From contig OY856186.1 in assembly GCA_963693315.1 (NCBI GenBank), positions 73,943,475-74,007,474 of the forward strand: a stretch of 64,000 nucleotides of DNA. The letters run 5' to 3'. Shown here one piece after another: positions 11,901 through 24,347 of the stretch. Each line of letters starts with the position of its first letter. Positions within the stretch are counted from its first letter, which is position 1. The notes under the pieces are model-generated. The model made no database searches. It was not told the origin of the DNA and worked only from the letters and a program-made list of their open reading frames with translations. The translations under genes and the position numbers were made by a program. Source of the DNA: Diogma glabrata (taxonomy: Eukaryota; Arthropoda; Insecta; Diptera; Cylindrotomidae).

Positions 11901-13518
11901 CCAACGGTATATATGGTTTCCACTATGACTTTGGTTTACTTAATTTTATGGGTTCACATTTATTTTGGAATATATTTATCCCGTGCGACAACTGGCTGAT
12001 ACGATGTAGTTTGGGATAACATCTAAACGGCCATGGCCTGTTTCAGTCATCTACCTCTTTGAAATATTTTATTTTCATTGCCTAGTTTCGATAGGTAACT
12101 TTCTAATTTATGAATATAATTAGATAACTTCGGCTTTCCAACTCTTGAAAAATATAAATATGGTAAGAAAAGTTTGTAAAGTACATTTCTAAAACGCATT
12201 ATTTGCAAATAATTTCCTATCTCGTAGATAAATGCGATCAATATCTACATATTTGTATTGGACAATAAATATACGAAAAATTTATATTATATTAATTATA
12301 TAATTACCTAACAATAATAAAAACATTAAATTACAAATGTTTGTATTTTTATAAAAATATTTTTACTATCCAAAAAATATAACAATGCTGTCATCAAAAC
12401 TGCAGTAGCACAACGACTACACCACTACCGAACTGTCAAATAAATGGTTGCTTTCATTTGGAAATAAATTTTCACTACACAAATTTTATACATTTTTCTA
12501 TCACATATCGATACTTTATAATTCGTTCTAAAAATTAGAATCACTAACTTTTTTATAAAATAATTATAATTTAAAATAAATTATGTCAAAAAAAATAGAT
12601 TTCACTTGATCATTAACGACGGAGGCTCATGACGTTTTACCCTTTTTTTATAGAAATAAAATTTGTTGTATTTCACTCGAATAATTTTAAAAAAAACCTT
12701 GTAAATATTTATTACACTATTAATTATGTTTTTCATACATAGTTAAAAAACAAAAAAAACTTTTAAATAATAGCTAAAGAAGAAATTAATTTCACTAGTA
12801 ACTCTAGCTAGCTTCAATCCCACTTTCAAGTGAGAAAAAATGTCGGCTCAACACATCTGTCACTTGGAAAAAGAAATTTGATTGACTGACATCTAATGGT
12901 GAGCATAGTCATCTCATTTTTTAAAATCAAATGGTTTGTTTCCATATTATGTAATTCTAATAAATTATTATTAACAAGCGAAACACAATTATTTAAACTA
13001 TAAACAAGTTTATTAAAATAAATTAAAGGCAATTAAATCAAGTCTAAATAATACTTAATAAAAATGACATATTTAGTTTCTGTAAAAAGAAATCCTCTTT
13101 TCGTGGCGGTTCGTACACCATTTTAAATTTTGTTCGCTAGAGTTAAAGATCAACTTCATAAAAAGAACATTAATATTAATCACATTTATGGCTTATTAAT
13201 ACATCATATTTCTCTAATGTAATTTTACCATCGATTGGTTTTTCTTTCTTTTGTGAATAAATTAATGTGTATTTTTGTATTTCATTTTTCTATCATTCTT
13301 AAGTTATTTAATAAACGAAAGATAAATCAAAAAAATTAACAAAGAAACAATATATATGTTCTGGACATAATTTACCAAAATAGTATTTTTTTAAAATTTG
13401 ATTTTGTTTTTTGGAGGCTTTTTCATTTATATATATTTACTTATTTAATATAAAATTACTATTTAAATTCAATTCGAGAAATGGGGTTCTCATAATTTAC
13501 ATTTAATAAAGCCCAATC
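11764..13518. other. LINE A 3' tail and AT-rich intergenic DNA
   Basis: The first 150-250 bases are probably LINE A 3' UTR. The rest, to the 3' end of the capping protein gene, is about 75-80% AT. It has no long ORF and no strong repeats. Confidence 0.45.
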
Positions 13519-14661
13519 TCAGTTATCCCCTTTGACGTTTCTTCTTAAGAGCGCTGCGGCTAAATCTTGTCTCATAACAGCTTGTTGTCGTTGATCGGAT
13601 AATGTTTGAATGCTTCTTAAACTACTCACAATATCTTTTGTTTTACCAAAATATATTTCATTTAATGTATTACGAATTTTATTTTCCATATCTTCTACCA
13701 TACGACCAATATTTGCAATATGTGGACTAGACTCACTGACGCCGGCATCTTGTTCGACCTATAAAAACAATTTTTTTTATGGTTTGTACTGAGAAATTAT
13801 GTTTTACTCTTACCTGTCTCGTTAAACTTCCTCCTAAATTCATTGTACCAGACCCTTGCTTATTTGTTTGAAGCCATAACATTGCTGTCGATGTTAGTTT
13901 ATAATGTGCTGTGCGACCAGAGGTTTTTTCCTGAACTTCAACGACGTGAATGGAGTCCCAACATCCTTTTATTTTTTTACAACCATCCCCAGCCTTTTTG
14001 ATTAAAATTACACCAGCAAAACCATGATCTAAATCCCATAAATAAACCGATGATACACCACCTTCATAGTACATCTCACGATATTGATCGAATGCATGAT
14101 TTGCTTCGATTTCTAATTTTCGTAATCTTTCGGATGGCATTGAACCATCTTCTAATGGTGGATCATAAGTGTTTGACCATGGCGAACGATACGAATCACC
14201 ATCACGATTATAATCGCAGAGTAAATAGTCTTTCCCTAATTCTTTATCTTTAGCAATTTTCAGTGGTTGATCAACAGATGACAGTAAATCCTCACATAAT
14301 GCTGGTGCCAAATCGATTAAATCAATTAAATTTTTTTCTATTTGTTGTGGAGGCAAACGACGCATTAAATCTAAAGCACAATCCATTTGAAAGTCCGTCT
14401 AAAATTTAAAAGAAATTATTCAATTTTTCTGTATTTTTAAGATTATTCATCGGGAAATATGCAATATTCGAGCTAGTTCCAATTTTAATAAATTATTGAA
14501 TTTTGACTAATCACATGAAATCACATATTTATACAAACTTAAAACAATTTTTAATTGACTTATTAAATGAATATTTCCTTTTTTAGATAAGATAAAACAA
14601 ATATTATCAAATTGGGCGTGACAAAAAAAATTTTTACAAAAGTTTTTATTCATATTACCAT
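13519..14661 (-). CDS. cpb: F-actin-capping protein subunit beta
   Basis: Beta subunit of the heterodimeric capping protein, which binds barbed ends of actin filaments in the cytoplasm. Exon 2, 14398-13814 (195 codons), starts after a tttttag acceptor with [19 protein letters not shown]. It carries the near-invariant stretches [35 protein letters not shown] and [18 protein letters not shown]. Its donor is CAG/GTAAGA at 13813. Exon 3, 13758-13519, gives [18 protein letters not shown], then [16 protein letters not shown], and ends in the actin-binding tentacle region ([14 protein letters not shown], stop TAA at 13521-13519). The initiator ATG is not in exon 2. The best candidate is ATG/GTAATA at 14661-14659, a start codon sitting directly at a donor, giving 275 residues, the normal family length (about 270-277). 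The exon 1 assignment is inference. The rest is secure. Confidence 0.95.
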
Positions 14662-16509
14662 TTTTTTTTTAACAAAAACTTGGATAGTTGAGCAATAACA
14701 ATATAATAATTTAACAAATAATAGTTTTATATTTGAAAAATTAATAACAAGTTATAATTTAATTTAATTTAACTATAAGTTATGATTTTATATAAATCTT
14801 TTTTTCGAAAACTATTTTAAAAATAAAATATTTTGAACTTTTGATGACAGAAGCAGGCAGTCCCGTTATTACATGAAGTTATTTATCTACGATTCAGAAA
14901 GTCATTGTTACCAACAGACAGAAAATTTGACGTTATTTTAACGAAAGTATTGTATAGTGGATTAGAGTAATACTGTTGCTACACATAAATCATAATGTTT
15001 ATAATTAGACAACGCCGTTGAGAATTACCTTGAGATTTTCTATGCCACTTATTTGGAATGGAAATCGTATTATTTTTCATCAAAACATTTTGAAAACGCC
15101 AAGAAGCTCATAATATTAATATTGAAAATTTTAGCAACAGCCAACTGAGCTTCAGTCATTTCCAATATTGGTGAAACGATTTTTTGTTGATTTGTAATTT
15201 TTTTGGACAATTTTGGATGTGAAATTCCCGGATGTGACATTCCCGACCACTCCAGTACGTCTATTCCTGCACTGGGACTTGAGAATTGAGGAAAAAATAA
15301 AATAAAGAAAATTTTCTAATACAAATTTGTTATTTCCCGCGGCACGGAAAACTAGTTATGAAAAAATTGCTATCACCTCCAACAGGACAAGATCTTGTGA
15401 CAAAAGTAGGGTTGTTTCCAACATTAAACAAGCTTAAGGGTTCTTTTATTAAGTATTCTAACTGAAACTTTACCTCTATGGTTTGAGTTCATGCTACCTC
15501 ATATCTGATTGCGAGCATTTGCTAAAATTAATGTTGTTAGTTGTTGCATTTGCATCACACCCGATAATTAGAAACCACTTTTTGTTATTACACCACTCCA
15601 GCAGCTTTTATACCTCCATGGGCTGTATATGCATTCCAAGTTGTAGCTTCACCGGCATCTCCCGTAACAATTTTTACCGTCGAAGCAGATGTAATTGTGG
15701 TTTCTAATCAACTGCATGTTTGTTGTCGCACTCTACAAACCCTGGTTTGTAGTGAATCCAAATTCAACTTTGTGGACCCAGACTTTCACCAACTGGTTTA
15801 CACTTGGGCCGGATGGAAAATCTTTCCTATCCGTTTTCTTTCCATTCGTCCCATTCTCCCATTCTTCTAATTCAATATTATTCTTCAAAATTATAAAAAC
15901 CATCTTCAATTTTTTTTTCAAATCTATTCGTGTAATATAAATTGGTTGATATTTTACAAACAATAATATTTGATGGAAATAATATTTGCATTGCATTACA
16001 TTGCAAATTTATTACACAAAACGAAGGTAAATGAACTAATTGACGGTGTGTAAGTAAATTGAATTTTATTTGATTGTAATTTGTAAACCAATCAAATTTC
16101 AAATTTTATTATATATTTTCATTAATTGGCAAAAATTTTCCCACACTTTTTTTTGTGATCGAATGAAAAATTTATTGGTTTAATCGGGAGCCGAGTTTAG
16201 AATTCTGAAACGGACAGATGTTACGTTTGAATTCGATTAATGTATGGCTTAGTATTGAAGAAAAATAAACACTACAATTAAAATTTCAATTTCAATTGAA
16301 AAATAAAAATTAGTGAAATCAATTAAATAAAAACAAAATTTAATTATAAACAATAACTTCTTGTGGTTATAAATATTAATTAGTATTGGTAGAGGGATGT
16401 GTTAATAGACAAGCTTCTCGCGCTACACCATGGGTTACGCTAATAGTCTATTTCAATTTGGTAGCCAAATACTTCATTTTGAACTCTTGGCTGTGATACA
16501 AAAAAAACG
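14662..16509. other. Intergenic between capping protein gene and LINE B
   Basis: Includes the presumed promoter and 5' UTR of the capping protein gene. The remainder is AT-rich with no ORF resembling a known family. Frames at 15483-15940 are short and overlap minus-strand frames. No repeats of note. Confidence 0.4.
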
Positions 16510-18737
16510 AACATGAACCAAAATCAAAATCACAATAACAACGGTAATTTTCAGCACCATATGACAAAAAATATTGGATCCTCAGTCCGTATTTTGCAAT
16601 TGAACATTGAAGGCATAAGCAAGTCAAAAACTGAACATTTACAAAGAGTATTTAAAGATTTCGACATCGACGTCGTAATTTTGTAAGAAACGCATGCAGC
16701 AGATGCAGCGCAACTTACCTCTAGAGGTAAAATTGTTAGTTACAAATTAATTAGTGCTATCTACCATCAAGCATATGGGTCTGCCACGTATATTAAGTCA
16801 GAAATCATGAACTGCACCCTTGTACTTACACAGGCGGACAACGATATATATCTTATTGTTGTTGATATATCAGTAAACGTATACAAGCCACCAAATACAA
16901 GATGGCCAGCTGCTACTCTACCATTATCTCACCACCCTGCAATATATGCTGGTGACTTTATTAGCCATCACACCCAGTAGTCCTACTCAAACAACAACCC
17001 CAATGGCATACAACTGACGGACTGGGCGGATAGTAACAACATGTTCCTGGTGATATATGATTCGAAAGACATGAAAACCTTTAGATCTGCTAGATGGTGA
17101 CGTGATTACAATCCCGACCTCTGTTTTTCCACAAAAAACAAACAACGTAACCCTATCCCAATATCTAGGGCTGTCTTACATGGTTTTCCACGCTCTCAAC
17201 ATCGTCCAGTAATTCTTGAGGTAGGAATCCAAATACCACTCGTTTACTCTACTCCTCAACCTAGATGGAATTTTAACAAAGCTGACTGGGATAAATATAG
17301 GTTGAAGTTGGATGGGGTGATACGCTGGATCCAACCCATTCCTAAAAACTACGATAGGTTCGTTGGAGTCATCATCTCAACTGCTAAGAAATGCATCCCA
17401 AGAGGCTTCCGTGAATAAAGCATTCCTGGCTGGAGTAGATAGAGCGATAAATTATATGAGGAGTACCTTAGTAGTGGTGAGTCAGACGTGGCTGATAACT
17501 TAATTTACTCACTGGACGCTGCGAGAAAACAAAAGTGGATTAGCGCTGTTGAAAACATAGATTTTTCCCATTCAAGCAGGGAAGCCTGGAGTCTCCTTCG
17601 GAAGCTGGGTGGATCAAACTCAATTGCTCAATTACTAACAATGAAATAAATCCAGAGGACATTGCGAATCATATCGTAAACATGTCTCGTTCTTCTATTA
17701 ATCGCCTTCATAAAAGAACAATTAAACGTAAACTAAGAGAAATGAAGCGCAATTGCTCGTCTCCATCGAAGTATGTGAACTCTTTTAGTAGCGAAGAACT
17801 AGATTCAGCTCTGTCCCAAACAAAAAACGGAAAAGCAGCTGGGTACGATGGTATTTTTCCAGAATTTCTTAGAAATGCTGGAAAAAATGTAAAACAATGG
17901 CTAACTAAATTTTTTTCAAATATCCTAGAAACCGACAATCTTCCAAAACATTTTAAGACTACAAGGTAAACCATCTAATGACCAGGTAAACCATCTAATG
18001 AACCAGGCAGCTATCGCCCAATTGCCCTTTTGAGCACCTGCTACAAATTGTTAGAATGGCTCATATACAACCGTATCACTCCGATACTGAATGACTAGAT
18101 AGATCCCAGTCGAACAAGCTGGTTTCCGTCCCAATCGCAGATGCACTGACCAAGCTGTTCGATACAATACCTTATAGCACCATCTCGCGTTTAATTAACA
18201 ACATGCTGAGTAATCGTGTATTCAAAGTCCATCTAAATAATTCCTGTAGTAGGTCCAAAATGCTTAAGAATGGTTTGCCACAGGGTTCCGTCCTGGCGCC
18301 ATTACTTTTTAATTTGTACATTCATGACATTCCTGACACAACATCAAAGAAATTTGGTTACGCTGATGATTGGACCCTGACCACTCAAAATAAAGACATG
18401 GGTGTCTTGGAAGATTTGCTCTCAACTGACCTGGCGATAATGAATGACTATTTTCGAACGTGGAGTTTATTTCCTAATCTAAGTAAAACCGAGAGTTCTT
18501 GTTTCCACCTAAACAACAAACTGGCAAAACACGAACTATCAGTGTCATTTAACGGCACTGTTATTAAATACAATCAACAGCCAAAGTACCTGGGCATTAC
18601 TCTTGATAGAACTCTTTCTTTTAAGCTCCACCTAGAGAATACGTCAAAAAAACTTAAAACGAGACAAAATATATTGCACAAACTGGCAGACTTGACATGG
18701 GGTGCAACTCCAGCTACCCTCCGCACAACTGTTCTAA
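16510..18737 (+). mobile_element. LINE B: non-LTR retrotransposon (CR1/Jockey-type), degenerate
   Basis: The endonuclease domain starts near 16588 (SVRILQLNIEGISKSKTEHL; an in-frame stop replaces the residue before ETHAADAAQ). It continues through YKPPNTRW, YAGDF and the SQHRPVILE region (about 17200), which stands for the usual SDH box. Linker follows at 17260-17640. RT start is at 17682-17969 (KNGKAAGYDGIFPEFLRN). GSYRPIALLSTCYKLLEWLI lies at about 18005. RT core is at 18203-18770: NGLPQGSVLAPLLFNLYIHD, then FGYADDWTL with the catalytic YADD box, then KYLGITLDRTLSF. Several stops and frameshifts mean it is inactive. Homology ends abruptly at 18737, where a Harbinger-like MITE begins, so the 3' part is displaced or lost. 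Confidence 0.85.
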
Positions 18738-18980
18738 AGCCGCCTTTACACTATTGCAGAATTGTGCAATGAACAATGACTGCAATGAGCAATGAAACAT
18801 GCAATGGTTTACACTATACGCATTTTAGTACAATATTATTGCGGCAATGTTATTGCGAATTCATTGCAATGGTTTACAATGACTTCATTGCTAAACTTTT
18901 CTGCAATGAATTGTTTACTGTTTATACTATTTCAATATTTTTGTCAAAAACTCATTGCAAATATCATTGCAGTTGTCATT
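18738..18980. mobile_element. Harbinger-like MITE copy, one end clear
   Basis: Starts AGCCGCCTTTACACTATTGC after a TAA, matching the end of the palindromic MITE at 56139 (AGCCGCAATTAGACTATTGC). It is followed by many TGCAATG words (for example 18776-18960). The right terminus (GCGGCT) was not found, so this copy is diverged or truncated. Confidence 0.5.
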
Positions 18981-19024
18981 CTTTTCATATAGGTGGATAT
19001 CTGAAACTGTATTGTTTTTTCAAC

Positions 19025-19834
19025 TAGAAAAATTAAAAATATGTTCAGTTGTCGTGCTGTCATTATTTAGTGTGTACGCGTTTACACAAACTGGGGAAAT
19101 AGGTGTGGGAGAATGGGGAGCTTCAACTATGTTTGAGTTTTCTGCGACCCAAAATATCCGACCCAAAAGATCCGCCTTCTCTTTTGATTCGCTTACGGGA
19201 ATGTCATTCCGAATTAAGATTGAAATAGAGAATCGCGTAAAATTGCTTTGGACTGATTTAACTGCCTGATAGAAACTACGTGAGCCAGATTGGTACTCGG
19301 TGAATTTCTTTGCTTTCTTCTGGATAAACGCGTCTTTGTCCAAGTCTATTTTGTATTTACTAATTTTTCTGGCTTTTTTATAGGCGCTATGGGTTTCAGG
19401 TGTTTTATTTGAGTTATATACGTCTTAAATGCTTTGCGTTTATTCTTCACTGCCTCATCAACATCCCGGGTGAACCAAGGCTCAGTTTTAGGAGTGATTA
19501 ATCGATTTGGAATAAACCGCCTCATTCCGTCTTTTATGATTTCAGAAATTCTTACTGCCGATGTGCTAGGATCTTGATCAACACAACAGAGTTTTCCAAG
19601 GTGTTTCATCATAAAAGTTTCTCAGTCCCTCCCAGTCAGCGCGTTTATAATTCCAAACGCGACGAGGATTTGCTTTAATTTGTGTCGGTGATGTAAATTG
19701 CACTATTGCTGATATTAGTAAATGGTCCGATGTTCCGAGGGGTTGTTCAACTTTTTTTTTCGTAGTATCTGGTTCGTTTGTCACAAACTGTTGTAATATC
19801 ATGCGGTTTTTAATATATGTATTAATCACTAAAA
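19025..19834 (-). mobile_element. LINE C, downstream part (EN C-terminus and linker)
   Basis: Minus-strand continuation of the LINE whose 5' part lies at 22537-23000. The frame has FILVINTYIKNRM, then LGTSDHLLISAIVQ, the endonuclease SDH box. The linker follows: RRVWNYKRADWEGLRNFYD, then WFTRDVDEAVKNKRKAFK at 19346-19612, and SFYQAVKSVQSN at 19020-19343. The reading frame breaks between these blocks. The RT domain is not present in this window. A Copia element separates it from its N-terminal half. Confidence 0.8.
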
Positions 19835-19980
19835 TGAAACGCACAGTTTCGAGTTCACAAAAAGAGAGAGAGTATATTTCGATACAAATTATATATATAC
19901 ATTATACATAATACATGTCAAAACAAAAAGCATTCATATAGTTTACCCTATAAACCATAAAATGAGTTCTTATTTCAACA
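19835..19980 (-). repeat. Putative 3' LTR of the Copia element
   Basis: Begins TGTTGAAATAAGAACTC immediately after a purine-rich tract and ends ...GCGTTTCA at the point where the LINE C frame resumes. The length of about 146 bp and the TG...CA ends fit a small Copia LTR. No 5' LTR is available for comparison. Confidence 0.55.
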
Positions 19981-20939
19981 CTCCTCCTAAAATTCATTTC
20001 TTCATAAAACGAAGTCCCATGCTTTCAGAACATTTCTTGTGTTTAAAAGCATTTAATGGTTTTGTTAAAACATCTGCTATCATTTCCTCTGAAGGTATGT
20101 ATACTGGCTGAATTTTCTTGGTGCTTACCATCTCTTGAATAAAATGATGCTTTATATCAATATGTTTTGATCTAGGATGGTAAGTGACATTTGAGCTCAA
20201 TTGTATTGCATTTTGGTTGTCACAATATAACGGAACACTTTCTGTTGTATTTCTTATTAGCTCACGTTGAAGACCTTTTATCCATAATGCCTCTTGAGCT
20301 GCTGTTGTCATTGACATATACTCCGCTTCGGCTGATGATAACGCTACTGTTGGCTGTTTCCTCAAATTCCAAGATATAGGACCATCCTGAAACTTAAATA
20401 CGTATCCAGTCGTATTCGGTCGATCGTCTCTGATTTACATCGCTCGCCCAATCTGCATCACAATATCCTATCAAATCTGAATTGCTTAATTTATTGAACT
20501 CTAGTTTAACATTCGCAGTTCCTTTCAAGTACCTTAATATACGTTTCACTGCATTCCAGTGAATAATACCGGGATTATTGCTAAATAGGCTGACTAAATT
20601 TACTGCGAAACTCAAATCTGGTCTTGAAACCTGTGCTGCAAATAAAATTCTGCCAGCCGCTTGTTGATATGGAATATTTTGCATTGGATAGCGTTCATCA
20701 TCATCCTTTGGATACATCTGCGATGACAATTTTTGATTAACGTCCACAGGAGTTGATACAGGATTGCAGTCTCACATATTAAATCGCGATAGGATTTCTT
20801 TTATGTATTTCTCTTGATCAATTCATATCTTCCCTTCCTTCCTATCTCGAGTAATTTGCATCCCTAACACGTATTGAGCGGGTACAAAATCTTTCATCTT
20901 GAAAGAACACATCAAGTTTGCTTTTACTTCTTCTTTTAC

Positions 20940-21192
20940 AATGCATGCACAATGAAAATACTTTTACTCATGAGATCCAAGTTTGTATGAAAATTTATTT
21001 TGAGAAAAAAAAATTTTTTTTTTTGAAATACTTTTTCCTCAATGAAAAAGTTAAAAATTTCGTAACTTTTTTCTCATGATTAATAGAGAATTGAGCTACC
21101 TACATTTTAAAGCATTGTATTTCTATTAAAAAATAATAATAAAAAGTTGCTCAAATCTCATGAGGAAAAACCTCATACATTGTGCATGCACC
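20940..21192. mobile_element. Small MITE inside the Copia RT
   Basis: The Copia RT frame is interrupted between DVKLT and VKEEVKANLM. The insert has inverted ends GCATGCACAATG/CATTGTGCATGC and an internal CTCATGAG word near both ends. Its centre is poly-A/poly-T-rich. A sequence at 23793-23875 shares the GTTGCNCAAATCTCATGAG word and GTGCATG end and is likely a second copy of the same family. Confidence 0.55.
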
Positions 21193-22536
21193 GTTAGTTT
21201 TACGTCGTTAGAAAAAATAAGAAGATCATCTACATATATAGCAACAATAATAATACAGTTGTCTTCGATTTTGAAATAAATGCATGGATCAATATTTGAT
21301 TTAATCAATCCAAAACTTATTAATGCGGTATCCAGTTTTGTATTCCAAACACGACTGGCTTGTTTAAGTCCGTATAATGATTTCTTGAGAAGACAAACTT
21401 TTTTACTTGTGGTAAATAACTGGGGTTGAACCATATATATCTCTTCTTCTAATTTACCCTGTAGAAATGCTGTAACTGCATCCATCTGGTCAACTTCTAA
21501 GTCATACTTTGCAGCAATTGCTAACAGAAATCGTATTGAACTGTATCGTACAACTGGCGAAAACGTTTCTTCATAATCAATGCCTTTTTTCTGAGCATAT
21601 CCTTTAATTACTAATCTCGCCTTGTACTGTACAATTTTACCATTGGATCTCTCTTGGTTTTATAAACCCATTTAGAGTCGATAGCTTTTTTATTTGGTGG
21701 TAATTCAACTAATTGTCATGTTTTATTTTCAATTAAGTTGTATTCAGTATCCATAGCCTCTTTCCGAAAGTTGCGATCAGATCTATTAAGAGCTTCTTCG
21801 GTTGATAACGGGTCGTTCGTTTCCATAGAAATTGCACTATATGTAACATAGTCATCCATTGACTATGGGTTTCGGAATTCTTGATGATCTCCTTATATTA
21901 ACATGTATACCCATTGTTTGAATTTAAGGGAACATCGTTATTATTTAAACCATCCCTGTCAATGAAATTATTTGTAACATCGTTGGAAAAGTGTGTATCA
22001 CCTGTTGCTACATTTTCCAAATGACTTTCGGAAATTGAAACCTCATTTATAACATTCACTTCTGAAATATTATCTTGCTGTACGCTAACTCTCGCTGAAT
22101 CAATTTCTAAAATTATATCATAATTAGTTTTGTTTGATGATATAGTTACCTGGTTTTCATATCGCTGATTTTCAAAGAAGACAACATAACGACTTATAAG
22201 CATCTTCTTCTGAATCGGATCGTATAGTTTGTAAGCTTTTGAAGCTCAATGAAGATACATTCAGTTGATTTTGAATCGAATTTCTTCCTTTTTGTTTTGG
22301 AACATGTACATAGCAAATGCAACCAAATACCCGGAGTCCTTTTAAGTTGATTTTTCTGTCTGACCAAACTTTCTCTGGTATTTTTCCTTTCAATGATCGG
22401 TTGGGTGAACGGTTGATTACGTATGCAGCTGTGTTCAATGCTTCAGCCCAAAACTTTTTTTGTAATCCAGCATCAAAAAGCATGCACCGCGCTCTCTCTA
22501 CTAACGTTCTATTCATCCTTTCAGAAACTCCATTTT

Positions 22537-23000
22537 AACATATGAAACATAGTTTCATCAAAACCTGAGATCTTCAGTGCTAAAGAATTATGGTGCTTAG
22601 AGTTCAACTCGTAAGCCTTAATCCTCATATATGAAAGCGAATTTCGAACAAATACACAGACATCATGATTGTTATAAAAATAATGTTCCAATTCGTAACT
22701 AGGTATCCGGAATTTATCGAGATCCAATTTCGATGCTTTATCACTGACAATTGTTTCGGTAAGAAACAATATGTCAGGTTTATTTTTTTCGATGTAGTGA
22801 TGAACCTCGTTTAGATTCGAATTGAGACCTCTTATGTTGGTGAACTCAATGCTAAGCTGTTGGTTCACTCTGCTGCCATTTTGTTGAGACAAAGACTTAC
22901 CCTTTGACATTGCAGGTATAGGTACTGAGGTTCGGTCAGGCCTAAATTTCAACACTATAACGATAAAGGAAAAATGAAATAAATGGGGACACAAAAAACC
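22537..23000 (-). mobile_element. LINE C, 5' part (APE endonuclease N-terminus)
   Basis: The frame has LSIEFTNIRGLNSNLNEVHH, then DILFLTETIVSDKASKLDL, the asparagine and glutamate motifs of an APE-type LINE endonuclease. It then reads HDVCVFVRNSL and LALKISGFDETMFHML. It stops matching at 22537, exactly where Copia integrase sequence starts. Roughly 100 residues of the endonuclease middle (including the GDFN region) are missing between this part and the block at 19834. Confidence 0.8.
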
Positions 23001-23351
23001 CTAACTAAATTGAAGAGTACAGATAAAGGGTTAAATTCGAAATTCTTGCAAACAATTAAAACGAAATTTTACATTTCTTGTTACCAGGCTATACAAAACA
23101 AATTTATGCTTTAAAATAGTAAATTTATTACATCAAAGCAATAAAACGTAGAATTTTACCTGCCTACCGCCTGGTAACAGTAAATATAAAACACCAAATA
23201 ATTTTTTAATAAAAAACAATCTCAACAATTATATAATTGTACAATTTGTACGTCTTCTATCTTCACTTCACTACGTCTTTATTTTATTATAACACTAATA
23301 CACTTGTACACACTTTTCAATGACTCTAATACACACTCATTGTATTTTATC
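23001..23351. other. Probable LINE C 5' UTR / AT-rich spacer
   Basis: AT-rich with an inverted pair TTACCAGGC (about 23091) and GCCTGGTAA (about 23170). No ORF. Likely upstream sequence of LINE C. Confidence 0.35.
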
Positions 23352-23729
23352 TTATTTTACCTTTGCTCTGTCTCTATAAAATACATGCAAAAATAATATA
23401 ACACAAAATACAATCTTTTTATTTTCGATTATATTATTTTCTTTAGAATTCAGCAACCTTCTCCGTCTGACTCCGGTTGATGTATGGTGATGGTGAATGG
23501 ATCGAAAACTGTGATGATGCGTAACTGTGTGGTATGCCAATGTACCCTCTGCTGCAGCAACTTGGTCTTCCATTTTTATGAATTTTGAAATAAAAAATGT
23601 TGATACTTTTTTGGATAAATCTTTTTCTTCCATCGTCTTTTTGTGTTTTTCGATGTTGGCATGTTGCTCTAAATCCGACCTTCCTTTGTTGGCTCTAGAA
23701 AACCTAACATTACAAACAGCACAGAGCAC
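23352..23729 (-). mobile_element. BED zinc-finger N-terminus, hAT-like transposase fragment
   Basis: The frame begins LCAVCNVRFSRANKGRSDLE, then QHANIEKHKK, giving C-x2-C ... H-x4-H as in BED fingers of hAT transposases. It is followed by VAAAEGTLAYHTVTHHHSFR, a stretch I associate with the start of one hAT-like family. After HHHSFRSI the frame passes into low-complexity (HHHHTSTGVRRRR) and unrelated residues. Only the first 80 or so residues are family-like, so this is a truncated remnant. No catalytic domain or TIR was seen nearby. Confidence 0.65.
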
Positions 23730-24347
23730 CTAGGGATGATTGTTATCGTTCTGTGTGAACATGGGGCATTCCATTTTTATTTTGTCATTAAATGTGCATG
23801 TACGCTTTGAAATTACAAATTAATAGACAAAAGTTGCACAAATCTCATGAGTAAAGTTGTTTCACGCACGCTCGATGATAGTATTAGCAGCACGATAAAA
23901 TTTAATTAGAAACACTTTAAACAAAAGATAACATAAATATCTAAGATTTTGGACGATTTATACATGACGCATGTCCAAAAAGAGGGCAAAAACCATTATT
24001 TTGAAAAAAGATACAAGAACACATTTTTTTGGCTTCAAAAGAGGACTTTTCCTCTTAAAAGAGGACGTCTGGTCACCCTAAGTAAAGTCAACCGACTTCA
24101 CTTTAAATCCTTGAACTTAAAATGTTTTACCGTTAAGCTTGTCTGTTGAAAAAGGACGAACAAGAAACAAAATTGTAACTTAAGCTAATTTGCACCAAAG
24201 AAAAGTCGATTTTCTTGAATCAATGCAGTCTAGGGAAAAAATTTTAAATTTCAGCAACCATGTAAAACAATTTCGTTTAATAATTATTTCGATTTTCTAT
24301 TGAAATCATCTAAATTGTTGTTTTTAATATTATATTTGTTTTAAGAA
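23730..24347. other. Spacer and 5' flank of the TLC-domain gene
   Basis: Contains a probable short MITE (about 23793-23875) related to the one in Copia. The rest is AT-rich upstream sequence of the TLC-domain gene, presumably its promoter and 5' UTR. Confidence 0.4.

Larger units (their letters stand above)
19835..22537 (-). mobile_element. Copia (Ty1/copia) LTR retrotransposon, 5'-truncated, inside LINE C
   Basis: Order on the minus strand: integrase end (NGVSERMNRTLVERARCMLF at about 22530-22470, then FWAEALNTAAYVINRSPNRS). The intervening Ser/Asn-rich connector spans 22203-21898. RT is at 21485-21190 (DAVTAFLQGKLEEEIYMVQP, SLYGLKQASRVWN, then the catalytic IYVDDLLIF). RT end is at 20747-20394 (PDLSFAVNLVS, RILRYLKGTANV). 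RNase H is at 20365-19994 (TVALSSAEAEYMSM, LYCDNQNAIQLS, SKHIDIKHHF). The polypurine tract TTTTAGGAGGAG is directly followed by TGTTGAAATAAG, which I take as the start of a short 3' LTR (19980-19835, ending ...TTTCA). Gag, protease, most of integrase and the 5' LTR are missing. Frameshifts are present, and a MITE interrupts the RT at 20940-21192. Confidence 0.9.

Noticed and set aside
15483..15940. Plus-strand frames with Cys and Ala/Pro/Val stretches resembling cuticle or secreted proteins
   Set aside because: Frames overlap and break, there are no signal peptide or repeat units, and minus-strand frames of equal length overlap them.
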